Below are positions 44,229-53,396 of a DNA stretch of 64,000 bases, piece after piece (positions within the stretch are counted from its first letter, which is position 1; every line of letters starts with the position of its first letter). The translations under genes and the position numbers were made by a program. Under the pieces are notes generated by a model, which worked only from the letters and a program-made list of their open reading frames with translations, ran no database searches and was not told where the DNA came from. The DNA is from Flavisolibacter longurius (GTDB lineage: Bacteria; Bacteroidota; Bacteroidia; Chitinophagales; Chitinophagaceae): the NCBI GenBank assembly GCA_014163555.1, contig JACJGO010000017.1, positions 62,001 through 126,000 of the forward strand. The letters run 5' to 3'.

Positions 44229-44508
44229 GCCGGATCATTGCAAGATTTGCACCATTGGCTATTTCCAGCAGGATAATTGCTTGAAGGCAATCACTTTCCT
44301 TGCCTGCCCAGGCAAAGAAGATAAACCAGGCAACAGGCAACATAGTAAGGTTTGTCTTAAAAACCTATGTAACCTTTTCGTGTATAAAACTTGTTTTACC
44401 CAACCTTTTTTCCTGAATGTTCATCCAGTTAACTGTTGTTTTTCATCAGATGCCGTAAAGCTGGCAATTCACTGGTACAATTTTTTAAGGAGAAACGTAA
44501 AAATTACC

Positions 44509-45087
44509 ATGCAAAAAAAATTTGGTTTCATTGCCACTGTCGGTTTGTTTTTTCTTATCGCTTGTAGCAACGATGCAGGGGATAAAAACAATAGTGTAGA
44601 AGTAGCAGAAGAGAAAAACGAACAAAGGGCCGATAGTTTGGATCGGGGAGATGATATGGAAGACGATACGGAGTTTCTGGTGGAATCCGCTAGTGGTGGG
44701 TTAATGGAAGTACAGCTAGGTGAATACGCCTCTCAAAATGCTGTGTCTGCAGATGTAAAAGCATTCGGACAACGGATGGTAACAGACCATGGCAAAGCCA
44801 ACGAAGAGTTGAAAGCGATGGCCGCCGCTAAAAACATTGCCCTTCCGGCAAACCCGGGTACCGAGCACCAGAACCACATCACTGACCTTCGGCAAAAAAC
44901 AGGCGCTGATTTTGACAAAGCCTATATGCGTATGATGGTGGACGACCATAAAGAAGACATCGAAGATTTTGAGGAAGCGGCTAAAAATGCAAAAGACCCG
45001 GAAATAAAAGCTTTTGCCGCTAAACATGTGCCCATTTTACAGCAGCACCTGCAGCAGGCGCAAACCATTCACGATAAGATAAAATAG
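44509..45087 (+). CDS. DUF4142 lipoprotein
   Basis: This 192-residue protein starts at the ATG at 44509, with AAGGAG upstream. It has a lipoprotein signal ending Phe-Leu-Ile-Ala-Cys (Cys19). An acidic linker follows, then a DUF4142 helical bundle. Features are Gly-Leu-Met-Glu-Val-Gln-Leu-Gly-Glu-Tyr-Ala, Val-Lys-Ala-Phe-Gly-Gln-Arg-Met-Val-Thr-Asp-His and Asp-Asp-His-Lys-Glu-Asp-Ile-Glu-Asp-Phe. DUF4142 is a ferritin-like four-helix bundle in the periplasm, of unknown role. A terminator follows within 15 bases. A longer in-frame reading from 44017 is rejected, since it would read through the divergent gene. Confidence 0.85.
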   Translation: MQKKFGFIATVGLFFLIACSNDAGDKNNSVEVAEEKNEQRADSLDRGDDMEDDTEFLVESASGGLMEVQLGEYASQNAVSADVKAFGQRMVTDHGKANEELKAMAAAKNIALPANPGTEHQNHITDLRQKTGADFDKAYMRMMVDDHKEDIEDFEEAAKNAKDPEIKAFAAKHVPILQQHLQQAQTIHDKIK

Positions 45088-45101
45088 CATTTAAATAAAA
45101 C

Positions 45102-45123
45102 GAGAGCAAGCTGCTCTCTTTCG
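45102..45123 (+). terminator. Rho-independent terminator
   Basis: GAGAGCA (45102-45108) and TGCTCTC (45112-45118) with an AGC loop, then TTT. It follows the DUF4142 gene stop closely. Confidence 0.75.
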
Positions 45124-45539
45124 AAATTTGAAAGGGGCAGCTTTTGTTTTTTGAGAACTCCCATTTAACCGGGCATGATCATGCAATACTTCTAACACCA
45201 CTTGCAGTTTTAGATGCATGGATGGAGGCGCTGAAAAGGAGGTTGAATCAGGCAATTAAAATTGACATTAAAATTGGTTTCGGTGCGGGTTAGTAAGCAG
45301 TCAGTTTGCAAAAATCGGACGTCAGACGCGAGGTATAAATATTTCACTGACTGCATAGATAGGGGCTATCGACTTACTCCTTGGATCCATGTGGTTCTTG
45401 ACAGGTCAAGAGTTTTATCCAAAACCATATATCTACTTCATGGATTGTAAATGAAGGGTTTATGGTGACTTTTTTACCTGCAATTTTTCAGCGCCTTTTT
45501 TCTCTTAGGCTTTGATCCGCTTCATTTGCCTGTAGTTTC

Positions 45540-45569
45540 TTTGGAGACATAATTAGATTCTATTTTTTG
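45540..45569 (+). promoter_or_regulatory. Predicted promoter of the second SusC gene
   Basis: TTTG (45540-45543), a 17-base spacer and TATTTTTTG (45561-45569) resemble the Bacteroidota promoter, with one extra base inside the -7 box. The distance to the SusC ATG at 45687 leaves a leader of about 110 bases. Confidence 0.4.
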
Positions 45570-45686
45570 CTAAAGTATTTCAATCCCCAATCTTCATCTT
45601 TCGGGAATCGATTATCACTCTTTGGTTTGGCCAAGCCTTCGGCAGAGCAGATTTACAAGATATTGCCCCCAATTAAAAATCTGCTG

Positions 45687-48600
45687 ATGAGAAAAACTCT
45701 TCTTCTGCTATCAGGCTTCTTATTTCTATGCCTGCAACTGCTGGCGCAAAACCGGGTGATAACCGGTAGAATAACAGACGACAAAAGCGCACCGGTGGCC
45801 AGTGCTACCGTTCGGGTGAAAAATACTAACATTGGTGTTACAACAGACGCCAATGGTAACTTCTCCATCACGGTGCCACCCGGAGCCGGAACCTTGGTAG
45901 TTTCTTCGCTGAATTATGAAACCCAGGAGGTGGGTTTAACGGGGTCAAACACGATCTCGGTTACCCTTGCTGCACGAACGCAGACAATGAATGAAGTGGT
46001 GGTAACGGCCCTGGGTATTGCCCGGGACAAACGCTCCCTTGGTTATGCAACCCAAAACATTAAAAACGAAGAATTGGTTGACAGGGGTGAAGTGAATGTG
46101 GTAAACCTGCTCCAGGGAAAAGTAGCGGGTGTGGACATTACCGGTGCCAGTGGCTCTGCCGGTGCTTCAGCCAACATCAACATTCGCGGTATCCAATCTT
46201 TTAACGGTAACAACCAACCGCTTTTTGTGATTGACGGCGTACCCATCTCCAACGATGTGGACCGTACCGGAAACACCCTACAGGACCACCAGCCGCCAAA
46301 CCGTGCATTGGATCTAAATGTGAATGAAGTTGAATCGGTCAATATCCTGAAAGGGCCTGCTGCAGCCATCTTATATGGTTCCCGGGCCGCTTCGGGGGCA
46401 ATTATCATCACCACCAAAAGAGGAATGGCGGGCAGAGGCAAGGCAAAAGTGACTTTAATGTCTTCGTTTAACCAGCAACAGGTTAATGGCTTTCCCGAAT
46501 TCCAGAATCTGTACGGCGGCGGTTCAAACGGATTGTATGATCCTGTCAGTGTGTTTTCCTGGGGGCCGAAGTTTGGATCCACGCCAGGGCTGAACAACGG
46601 ACTGCTAATGGCTACCGGTCAGGTGATCGATTACAGGGCTTATCCCAACAACCTTATTGATTTTTTTGAAAAAGGCAACACGTATGAAAACAACCTGAAT
46701 GTCAATGGAGGTGATGCCCGTCAGAATTACAATTTTTCAATCGCCAATACCGACCAGGGTGGTATCCTTCCCAATACATTTTTCAAGCGTACGAACCTTG
46801 GCATCAAGTTCAATACGCCTTTGACAGAAAAACTTTCCTTCGGGGCCTCAGCCAACTATGTAAACTCCCGGCAGCGTGGTATCACGCAGGGAAATGGTAC
46901 AAACAGTGCCTTGTTTACCCTTTTTTCCGTTCCCCGGAGTTTCGACCTGCCATCGTATAAGAACAATTACAAAAACCCCGACGGCACCAACAACTGGCCG
47001 CTGAGCTCTACGCGGAACAATCCTTACTTTGGTGCGTATGAGGACCCGGTTAACAGTACTGTGCACAGGGCCATTGGAAATATCCGGCTTGATTACGCTG
47101 TACTCAATTGGCTGAGTGTAGGCTACCGTCTAGGAGTAGATGCCTACACAGACCGGCGCAAGAAGATCACAGCGATCAATTCTTTTGCTGCCCCCGGAGG
47201 TGCCGGTCGTGTGATTGAAGATAACTTCTTCCGCAGCGAACTGAATGGCGACCTGCTGATCACGGCCAAAAAAGATAACATTTTCACCAGGGGACTAAAT
47301 GCAAATCTTTTACTCGGTCAGAATATCAACAACCGTGTTTACCAGAACGTGTACATCCAGGCGGACAGTTTAAGCATCCCGGGTTATTACAACGTTGCCA
47401 ATGCATCCAAGTTCGACCAGTCGGGTGAAACCAACAACGTACGCAGGCTGCTGGGTTATTATGCCCAGCTTTCCCTGGCATATAACAACTACCTGTTCAT
47501 GGAGCTGACCGGTCGTATCGATCAGTCGTCAACCTTACCCAAGGCCAACAACACCTTCTTTTACCCCGGTGTTTCCGCTTCTTATGTGTTTACCGATGCC
47601 CTTCGGATCGCATCAAACGTACTTAGTTACGGTAAGCTGCGGGCCAGCGTGGCCAAAGTAGGGAAAGATGCCGATCCTTTCCTGCTGGATAATGTATTTG
47701 TAACCGGTGGTTATGGCAATAACGTGGCGCAGTTTGGCTTTCCTTTCGGTACTATTCCCGGCTGGGCACAAAGTTCCCGGATTGCCAACAATGAACTGAC
47801 CCCCGAGTTTACAACGTCGTATGAGGGTGGTGTGAACTTCGGCCTTTTCAACAACAGGATAAGTATCGACGCGGCTTATTTCTATACGTCCAGCACCGAC
47901 CAGATTGTAAACGTAGGTGTGCCGGCTTCCACGGGCTTTTTAACCAAAACGGCCAATGTTGGTAAAATGACCAACCAGGGAGTTGAATTGCTGGTGAATG
48001 CAAGAATACTTTCCGGCAAGCGTTTCTCCTGGGATGTAAGCGCCAACTATACGCGTATTCGCAACAAGGTGGTGGAGATTGGTGGCGGTATCACTTCTTT
48101 CAGCATCAATGGCAACCGCTTTACCGGCGCCTTGCCCACCATTATGGAAGGAGAGCCTTATGGTGTGATTGTGGGCAACAAATGGCAACGCAGCCCCGAT
48201 GGCCAGTTGCTGATCAACCCCGCCAACGGCTTGCCTTTGGGTACAGTGGCAGGGCAGGTGATTGCCGATCCGAACCGTGATTATATGGCGGGTCTTACCA
48301 ATAACTTCCGCTACGGAAAACTGTCCTTATCCTTCTTGTGGGATTACAAACACGGAGGCGATGTTGTATCCTGGGGTGTGATTGGCTACCGGAACCTGGG
48401 AGCGCTGAAGATCCAGGGCGAAGACCGGGATCTGCCAAGAATCTTCCCGGGTGTGATTGAAACAACAGATGGTAAGTATGTTCCCAACACCATCCAGATT
48501 CCAGCACAAACCTACTGGGTAGGTATGGGCCAAACTTCCGGTGCCGGTGACATGGGTGTATTTGATGCCACGGTGCTGCGCATGCGTGAAGTTTCACTCA

Positions 48601-48809
48601 GTGTTGACATTCCGGGAACCATTGCCGGAAGAAAGATCTTTTCCGGCGCCCGCTTTACCGTTTACGGCAGAAACCTTTTTTACTATGCACCCAACGCACC
48701 GTTTGATCCGGAGATCAATACCCAGGGTGCCGGCAACCTGCGTGGCCTAGAGCTTCAGAGCACACCCACTACCCGGAGCCTTGGTGCCAGTTTACGCGTT
48801 AGTTTTTAA
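45687..48809 (+). CDS. SusC/RagA TonB-linked outer membrane protein (second pair)
   Basis: This 1040-residue protein starts at the signal peptide Met-Arg-Lys-Thr-Leu-Leu-Leu-Leu-Ser-Gly (45687). An in-frame extension upstream to 45567 lacks a signal. The order is a carboxypeptidase-like regulatory domain (Ile-Thr-Gly-Arg-Ile-Thr-Asp), Asn-Glu-Val-Val-Val-Thr-Ala-Leu-Gly-Ile, a plug with Ile-Arg-Gly-Ile-Gln-Ser, then the barrel ending in Arg-Val-Ser-Phe. There is no STN domain. It is clearly different from the mannan SusC, with no enzyme genes beside it, so its substrate (glycan, peptide or other) is unknown. Confidence 0.93.
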   Translation: MRKTLLLLSGFLFLCLQLLAQNRVITGRITDDKSAPVASATVRVKNTNIGVTTDANGNFSITVPPGAGTLVVSSLNYETQEVGLTGSNTISVTLAARTQTMNEVVVTALGIARDKRSLGYATQNIKNEELVDRGEVNVVNLLQGKVAGVDITGASGSAGASANINIRGIQSFNGNNQPLFVIDGVPISNDVDRTGNTLQDHQPPNRALDLNVNEVESVNILKGPAAAILYGSRAASGAIIITTKRGMAGRGKAKVTLMSSFNQQQVNGFPEFQNLYGGGSNGLYDPVSVFSWGPKFGSTPGLNNGLLMATGQVIDYRAYPNNLIDFFEKGNTYENNLNVNGGDARQNYNFSIANTDQGGILPNTFFKRTNLGIKFNTPLTEKLSFGASANYVNSRQRGITQGNGTNSALFTLFSVPRSFDLPSYKNNYKNPDGTNNWPLSSTRNNPYFGAYEDPVNSTVHRAIGNIRLDYAVLNWLSVGYRLGVDAYTDRRKKITAINSFAAPGGAGRVIEDNFFRSELNGDLLITAKKDNIFTRGLNANLLLGQNINNRVYQNVYIQADSLSIPGYYNVANASKFDQSGETNNVRRLLGYYAQLSLAYNNYLFMELTGRIDQSSTLPKANNTFFYPGVSASYVFTDALRIASNVLSYGKLRASVAKVGKDADPFLLDNVFVTGGYGNNVAQFGFPFGTIPGWAQSSRIANNELTPEFTTSYEGGVNFGLFNNRISIDAAYFYTSSTDQIVNVGVPASTGFLTKTANVGKMTNQGVELLVNARILSGKRFSWDVSANYTRIRNKVVEIGGGITSFSINGNRFTGALPTIMEGEPYGVIVGNKWQRSPDGQLLINPANGLPLGTVAGQVIADPNRDYMAGLTNNFRYGKLSLSFLWDYKHGGDVVSWGVIGYRNLGALKIQGEDRDLPRIFPGVIETTDGKYVPNTIQIPAQTYWVGMGQTSGAGDMGVFDATVLRMREVSLSVDIPGTIAGRKIFSGARFTVYGRNLFYYAPNAPFDPEINTQGAGNLRGLELQSTPTTRSLGASLRVSF

Positions 48810-48829
48810 TAACAAAGCATTTAAAAAGA

Positions 48830-50272
48830 ATGAAACGTATTATCATATTCTCTCTGGGTGTACTGTCTTTAAGTGCATGCCAAAAATATCTTGACGTAAA
48901 TGAAACGCCGAACAATCCGACGGATGTGCCGGCAAGACTGCTGCTGCCAAATACAACAATTGGTTTGGCATGGGCCAATGGTAACCACCTGGGCCGGGCG
49001 GCTTCTGTACTGGTGCAATACAATGCCGGCCTTGTAGGCGATCCGGATGACTACGATGGGTATCGACTGGAAGGTGCGTTTGAAAACCAGTGGAACAGTG
49101 AATTGTATTATGGTACGATCGGAAACCTGAGAACCCTGATCGAAAAAACAGAAGCGGAAAGCCCCGCCTATTCCGGCATTGCCAAGTTGCAACTGGCCTA
49201 TATGTTTGCGCTGACAACTGACCTGTTTGGCGACGTGCCTTACTCGCAGGCAGGCTATGGACTGGAATTTCAACAGCCGCGATTTGATTCGCAACGCGAT
49301 ATCTATCTGGGCAACAAAGAAGCCGGTATTCAAAGCCTTTTTAACCTGGTAAGGGAAGGATTGGCTGATCTTTCTAAACCCAGTGCGTTAAAACCTACCA
49401 CCGATGATATTGTGTACGGTGGTGACCTGGAGAAGTGGAAGAAGATGGGCAATACACTGCTCCTGAAACTGGCCATTCAGGTCAGCAATGTGGCACCGGA
49501 TACCACCCGCTCTGTAATCACGAGTGTTATCGACGGCAACAACTACATTACCGACAATGCACAGGACTTCCAGGTGTCGTTCCGGAGCTCTTCGCTGAAT
49601 CAAAACCCGATGTACGCATTTGACTATGCCAACCGTCCTAACGAAGAAATGATGAGCTCCCGGTTTCTGGACCTGATGCGCAGCCAGAACGATACCGTGC
49701 GACTGGCCAAATTTTATACAAAACCCGGAGGCGTTTTCCGCGGTTTCAATAATGGTGAATTGGTAGCTGCGCCGGTGTTGGCCACCCGATCGAGGTACAA
49801 CACGTACGTGGTAGGCACGTCAGGGGAAGCGCCGGTACGGTTGCTCACCAATTTTCAGCGGGCATTTATTCTTGCCGAATCGGCCCTGCTCTTCGGCACC
49901 GCTGGTGACCCCAATGCGCTTTACCAAGAAGGCATTAAGGCCTCGATGCGGAAAACGGGAATGACAGAGGCCGAGATCAATACGTATTTCAACGACAATC
50001 CTGCTGTAGTGAACCTGAGTGGCACGGATGAAGAAAAAAGAAAGCAGATCATTACGCAGAAATACATTGCCTGGGTAGGCAATGGCATTGAAGCCTACAA
50101 TGATTTCCGCAGAACCGGTTATCCACCTCTGGCACTGTCCCTGAACGTGACTGGCGATGACCCCAACACGCTTCCGAAACGCTTTCCCTATGTGGATACA
50201 GAAAGACAACGAAATCCAAATCAGCCCAACCCAAGACCACGTACCAATGAAAAGGTTTGGTGGGGCTTATAA
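48830..50272 (+). CDS. SusD/RagB-like lipoprotein (second pair)
   Basis: This 480-residue lipoprotein (Cys17 in Leu-Ser-Ala-Cys) is of the SusD_like type, beginning Lys-Tyr-Leu-Asp-Val-Asn-Glu-Thr-Pro-Asn-Asn-Pro. It has Thr-Asp-Leu-Phe-Gly-Asp-Val-Pro-Tyr-Ser and Gln-Arg-Ala-Phe-Ile-Leu-Ala-Glu-Ser-Ala. It ends Lys-Val-Trp-Trp-Gly. It is the lid partner of the SusC gene 20 bases upstream. Confidence 0.93.
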   Translation: MKRIIIFSLGVLSLSACQKYLDVNETPNNPTDVPARLLLPNTTIGLAWANGNHLGRAASVLVQYNAGLVGDPDDYDGYRLEGAFENQWNSELYYGTIGNLRTLIEKTEAESPAYSGIAKLQLAYMFALTTDLFGDVPYSQAGYGLEFQQPRFDSQRDIYLGNKEAGIQSLFNLVREGLADLSKPSALKPTTDDIVYGGDLEKWKKMGNTLLLKLAIQVSNVAPDTTRSVITSVIDGNNYITDNAQDFQVSFRSSSLNQNPMYAFDYANRPNEEMMSSRFLDLMRSQNDTVRLAKFYTKPGGVFRGFNNGELVAAPVLATRSRYNTYVVGTSGEAPVRLLTNFQRAFILAESALLFGTAGDPNALYQEGIKASMRKTGMTEAEINTYFNDNPAVVNLSGTDEEKRKQIITQKYIAWVGNGIEAYNDFRRTGYPPLALSLNVTGDDPNTLPKRFPYVDTERQRNPNQPNPRPRTNEKVWWGL

Positions 50273-50290
50273 AATCAAAACAACATCATT

Positions 50291-50797
50291 ATGCATACTA
50301 ATAACCTTATTTATCTGCTGGCATTAATTTGTTTGCTGGGCTTTGGAGCCTGCAAAAAAGAAGGCCTGAATCCGCTCAGTGATTTCAGACCGGATATACC
50401 GGTAACCGTTTCCAATGTATTTGATTACCGACCCAATCCAACCGTAAAGGCCTCGAAGGCGGATGATAAAATCACCATTACGTTACAGATACCGGCTAAC
50501 AGTGGTCGCACCATCAAGGAAATCAGCAAGGTGGCAGCTGCAACAACAGCCAATTTTACACCCATTCAAACAGCAACCACGGTCAGCACAAATGGTTTGT
50601 ATTCCAACACACCCATTCCGGGCAATGGCACATCGGTTACATTTGAAACCAGCTTTACTGAATACAAAACCAAAACAGCAACCACAACTAACCCGGCGTC
50701 CAACGCTCTTTTGACAAGGGCTTTTTATTTCATGATCACCCTTGACAATGGCGAAACCATCCTTCCTCAATTTGTGCGGGTTTGGGTAGTTGACTAA
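50291..50797 (+). CDS. Lipoprotein of unknown function beside SusCD
   Basis: This 168-residue lipoprotein has Cys21 in Gly-Phe-Gly-Ala-Cys-Lys-Lys. The mature part is beta-rich, with repeated Thr/Asn/Pro (Val-Phe-Asp-Tyr-Arg-Pro-Asn-Pro, Thr-Phe-Glu-Thr-Ser-Phe-Thr-Glu-Tyr) and one Ig-like domain. It lies 18 bases after SusD and is probably the third, surface-binding part of that transporter set. I do not recognise a named family. A 13-base hairpin follows the stop. Confidence 0.7.
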   Translation: MHTNNLIYLLALICLLGFGACKKEGLNPLSDFRPDIPVTVSNVFDYRPNPTVKASKADDKITITLQIPANSGRTIKEISKVAAATTANFTPIQTATTVSTNGLYSNTPIPGNGTSVTFETSFTEYKTKTATTTNPASNALLTRAFYFMITLDNGETILPQFVRVWVVD

Positions 50798-51372
50798 ACG
50801 ACCATTTGCCGCATCATTACAGAAAGGATTGCCAGGTGCAATCCTTTCTGTATTGTACCCTTTCCCTGGCGACCAAAAGGTATTTAGGTAAGCTGATTCG
50901 CAGGCGGAATCTTGAAGCTTATATGAACTACGAAAGCACTAAACAAAAGGAAAACCTTACTTACATCAATGCTTATCGAAGACAGTTTCGAAAGCGGTGA
51001 CTGTAAAAACAATTTGATCAATATTCTGTTTATTAATTGTTTTATTACCTCTAATCAAAAGTTGATCGTTGAACACTCGTCATCAACCAGTATAAAGAAA
51101 AGCATCTGTTAGCGACTATTTTTGAAATCGTTCTTTTGTTTTTTTTGATTTAGTTCATTAGCAATCTGTCAATCTTCAATTCTGACGGTGTGTTTACCCA
51201 GATACTATATCCCGTAGATGCATACACTTAATCCACAACTTGGACGAAAAGGATAGGGAAGGAGGCCAGGATTAAGTACTCAATCTCTTACTCTGCGAGT
51301 ATAAAGGTTAGCAACAAACGTTTTCGAAAAATCGGCAACGAAAGAAATTTACTATCTCGGTTTTCTAATTTA
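50798..51372. other. Intergenic region between SusCD operon and two-component genes
   Basis: About 575 bases. Apart from the hairpin at 50820-50850 I see no gene or clear promoter. The minus-strand response regulator ends at 51373, so this is the convergent gap of two transcripts. Confidence 0.45.
50820..50850 (+). terminator. Hairpin, probable terminator of the second SusCD operon
   Basis: CAGAAAGGATTGC (50820-50832) and GCAATCCTTTCTG (50838-50850) form a perfect 13-base stem with a five-base loop. The following sequence is TATTG, not a T run, so its strength as a terminator is uncertain. Confidence 0.6.
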
Positions 51373-52104
51373 CTACACCCCTAATCCACCAAGCTTTTTA
51401 AAGAAAGCATCTGCATAGGTATCACTGATGGGAATATTCTGATCGCCTATTCTGATCCTGTTTTTTTCGATGTGGTCGATCTTGTCCAAAGCAACCACAA
51501 AGGAGCGGTGGACCCGTGAGAACTTCTGCTCGGGCAATAATTCCGTCAGTTTGGCAAAGCTTAATAAGGTCATGATTTTTTCTTTGGTCGTATGAATTCC
51601 AATGTAATCCTTCATCCCTTCCACAAACAGGATTTCCCGGATGAGAACTTTCTGGATCTTGAAACCGACCTTCAAAAAAATGTGTTCCGTATCATTTTTC
51701 GGTGGGGATTGTATTTCTGTTAGTTCCTGCTGCTGATGCGGTTTCGATTCCTGGTAGAGCCGCAAAACTGCTTTGTAGAATCGTTCAAAAGGGATCGGCT
51801 TCAGCAGGTAATCTCTCACTTCCAGATCGAAAGCTTTCAGTGCATACTGATCATATGCGGTTGTGAGGATGATCATGGGCTTTGGATTGAGCATGGAAAT
51901 GAAACTAAGCCCATTGAGGTCCGGCATGTTAATATCGACGAAGAGCAGATCCGGTTTGTCCTTATCCATTTGGGCAGCTGCATCCAGGGCACTGGAGAAA
52001 CTCCCTTTCAGCTCAAGAAAGGAAACCTTTGCCACGTACGCTTCCAGAATCTGCTGGGCCAGGTGCTCATCATCAATGATATAACAGGTCAGCTTTTCGG
52101 TCAT
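51373..52104 (-). CDS. LytTR-type response regulator
   Basis: This 243-residue protein has a receiver domain with acidic pocket Ile-Ile-Asp-Asp-Glu and phosphoacceptor Asp57 (Leu-Phe-Val-Asp-Ile-Asn-Met-Pro-Asp). A LytTR DNA-binding domain follows (Leu-Phe-Val-Glu-Gly-Met-Lys-Asp-Tyr-Ile-Gly-Ile, Phe-Ser-Arg-Val-His-Arg-Ser-Phe-Val-Val). Its start lies inside the end of the kinase gene, with a 32-base overlap. The divergent ABC operon is the obvious candidate target. Confidence 0.93.
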   Translation of the reverse strand: MTEKLTCYIIDDEHLAQQILEAYVAKVSFLELKGSFSSALDAAAQMDKDKPDLLFVDINMPDLNGLSFISMLNPKPMIILTTAYDQYALKAFDLEVRDYLLKPIPFERFYKAVLRLYQESKPHQQQELTEIQSPPKNDTEHIFLKVGFKIQKVLIREILFVEGMKDYIGIHTTKEKIMTLLSFAKLTELLPEQKFSRVHRSFVVALDKIDHIEKNRIRIGDQNIPISDTYADAFFKKLGGLGV

Positions 52105-53104
52105 TAACTCCTTTTTGAATGCCGGTTATTTTTAACGCTACAGTGAAGATATCTTCATTTTGGTTGATCTCTAAGTGATGACGATTCGGATAAAGCAATT
52201 GCAATCGTTTTTGAACATTTGTTAATCCGATCCCACCCGGTTCTTCCAATGAATCATCCCTTTTATTGGCGACCGGGTTTTGGACAGTAAAAAATAGTTC
52301 ATTTTCCGTAACGGTGATCTTCACTTTTATAGAGCCGGCTTCTAATCTTGCCGGACTGTGTTTATAGGCATTCTCCAAAAGGTGTATAAACAGGAGAGGG
52401 GCAACGTGGCAACTTTCTATACTTCCTTCTATATGAAAATCGACGACTGGTGATAGTTTATACCGCAACTGCTGCAACGCGATATAATCTTTCAGGTAAT
52501 CGATCTCGGTAGAAAGCGGCACCGTTGCTGCATTGGATTCATAAAGCATATAACGCATCAGCGATGACAAGCGCATGACTGCATCAGGTGCGGAAGCCGA
52601 CTGTGTGTAAACAAGCGTGTGAATATTGTTGAGCGTATTGAACAGGAAATGCGGGTTGATCTGGGTTTTCAGGTAAACCAGCTCCGTGTTTATAGCTTGT
52701 TTTTTACTCTGTTCTCTTTTTATGATATTGATGATCAGGTTCTGGGTAATTCTGACCAGGAAGCTGAGGACCAAAAAAGCTGCCATGGCGGCAACCGCCA
52801 TACTGGGAGCTTCTTCGCGGTAGGGATCGTCGGCCCTGCTGATAAACAGCAGGAACGGAAAGGGTCCCGTTAAAAGGATTGGGATCAGCCCTAAAAAGTA
52901 AGCTCTATACTTTCTTTTATTGAGGTATTTCGTCAGGATGAAAAAATGGCAATAAAAAACGTAGAGGCCCAGCAGCAAAACCCCCAGGTAAACGTTAGGT
53001 CTGAATGCACTGCCACAAACCAGGATATCCCAGAAAACAGCTCCGGCATAGACCGTCCACGGGAAAATGTGAACGGCCGTGAATATCCTGTTGATTCTAT
53101 TCAT
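52073..53104 (-). CDS. LytS-like sensor histidine kinase
   Basis: This 343-residue protein has four predicted membrane helices in the first 120 residues. The LytS-type His_kinase domain follows with the phosphoacceptor His152 in Ile-Asn-Pro-His-Phe-Leu-Phe-Asn. The ATP-binding part has Leu-Leu-Glu-Asn-Ala-Tyr-Lys-His and Gly-Ile-Gly-Leu-Thr-Asn-Val-Gln-Lys-Arg. It has no large periplasmic sensor domain, so it may sense something in the membrane. It forms a two-gene unit with the response regulator. Confidence 0.92.
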   Translation of the reverse strand: MNRINRIFTAVHIFPWTVYAGAVFWDILVCGSAFRPNVYLGVLLLGLYVFYCHFFILTKYLNKRKYRAYFLGLIPILLTGPFPFLLFISRADDPYREEAPSMAVAAMAAFLVLSFLVRITQNLIINIIKREQSKKQAINTELVYLKTQINPHFLFNTLNNIHTLVYTQSASAPDAVMRLSSLMRYMLYESNAATVPLSTEIDYLKDYIALQQLRYKLSPVVDFHIEGSIESCHVAPLLFIHLLENAYKHSPARLEAGSIKVKITVTENELFFTVQNPVANKRDDSLEEPGGIGLTNVQKRLQLLYPNRHHLEINQNEDIFTVALKITGIQKGVNDRKADLLYH

Positions 53105-53396
53105 AAAATAAATATCCTACTTACCGCCCATACGCATGCCGGCAATCGTCCGGAGAAGGCTTCCAATCTACCAGTTAACCGATTCGATCTGTAAGTGCTT
53201 TCGAAGTTCGGAAAAGAGATTTAGTCGACCGGTGCCTAGAACCTGTATATCTGGTTTGCCTGGCTGCAGCGATACTTGTTCCTTTAGTTGACCAAAGCAA
53301 AAGCAGCCTGCGGGTAATCTTCATTTCTTAGTTTTTCTACCAGGCCATCGGAGGTTACGAAAGCAAGTAGCAGGGACAAGAATTAAAACTCATAAT

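Larger units (their letters stand above)
45088..45686. other. Intergenic region before the second SusC gene
   Basis: About 600 bases holding the DUF4142 terminator (45102-45123) and a promoter-like pair (45540-45569) for the SusC gene. No gene is seen. Confidence 0.55.

Noticed and set aside
44017-44508. Extension of the DUF4142 gene upstream to 44017
   Set aside because: It would overlap the divergent desaturase gene by over 200 bases, and the lipoprotein signal starts at 44509 with AAGGAG before it.
45262-45450. Plus-strand frame of 62 codons in the gap before the second SusC gene
   Set aside because: No ribosome site, no domain, and composition typical of intergenic sequence.
50806-51000. 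Plus-strand frame of 64 codons after the SusCD operon
   Set aside because: It starts inside the terminator-like hairpin and has a non-coding look.
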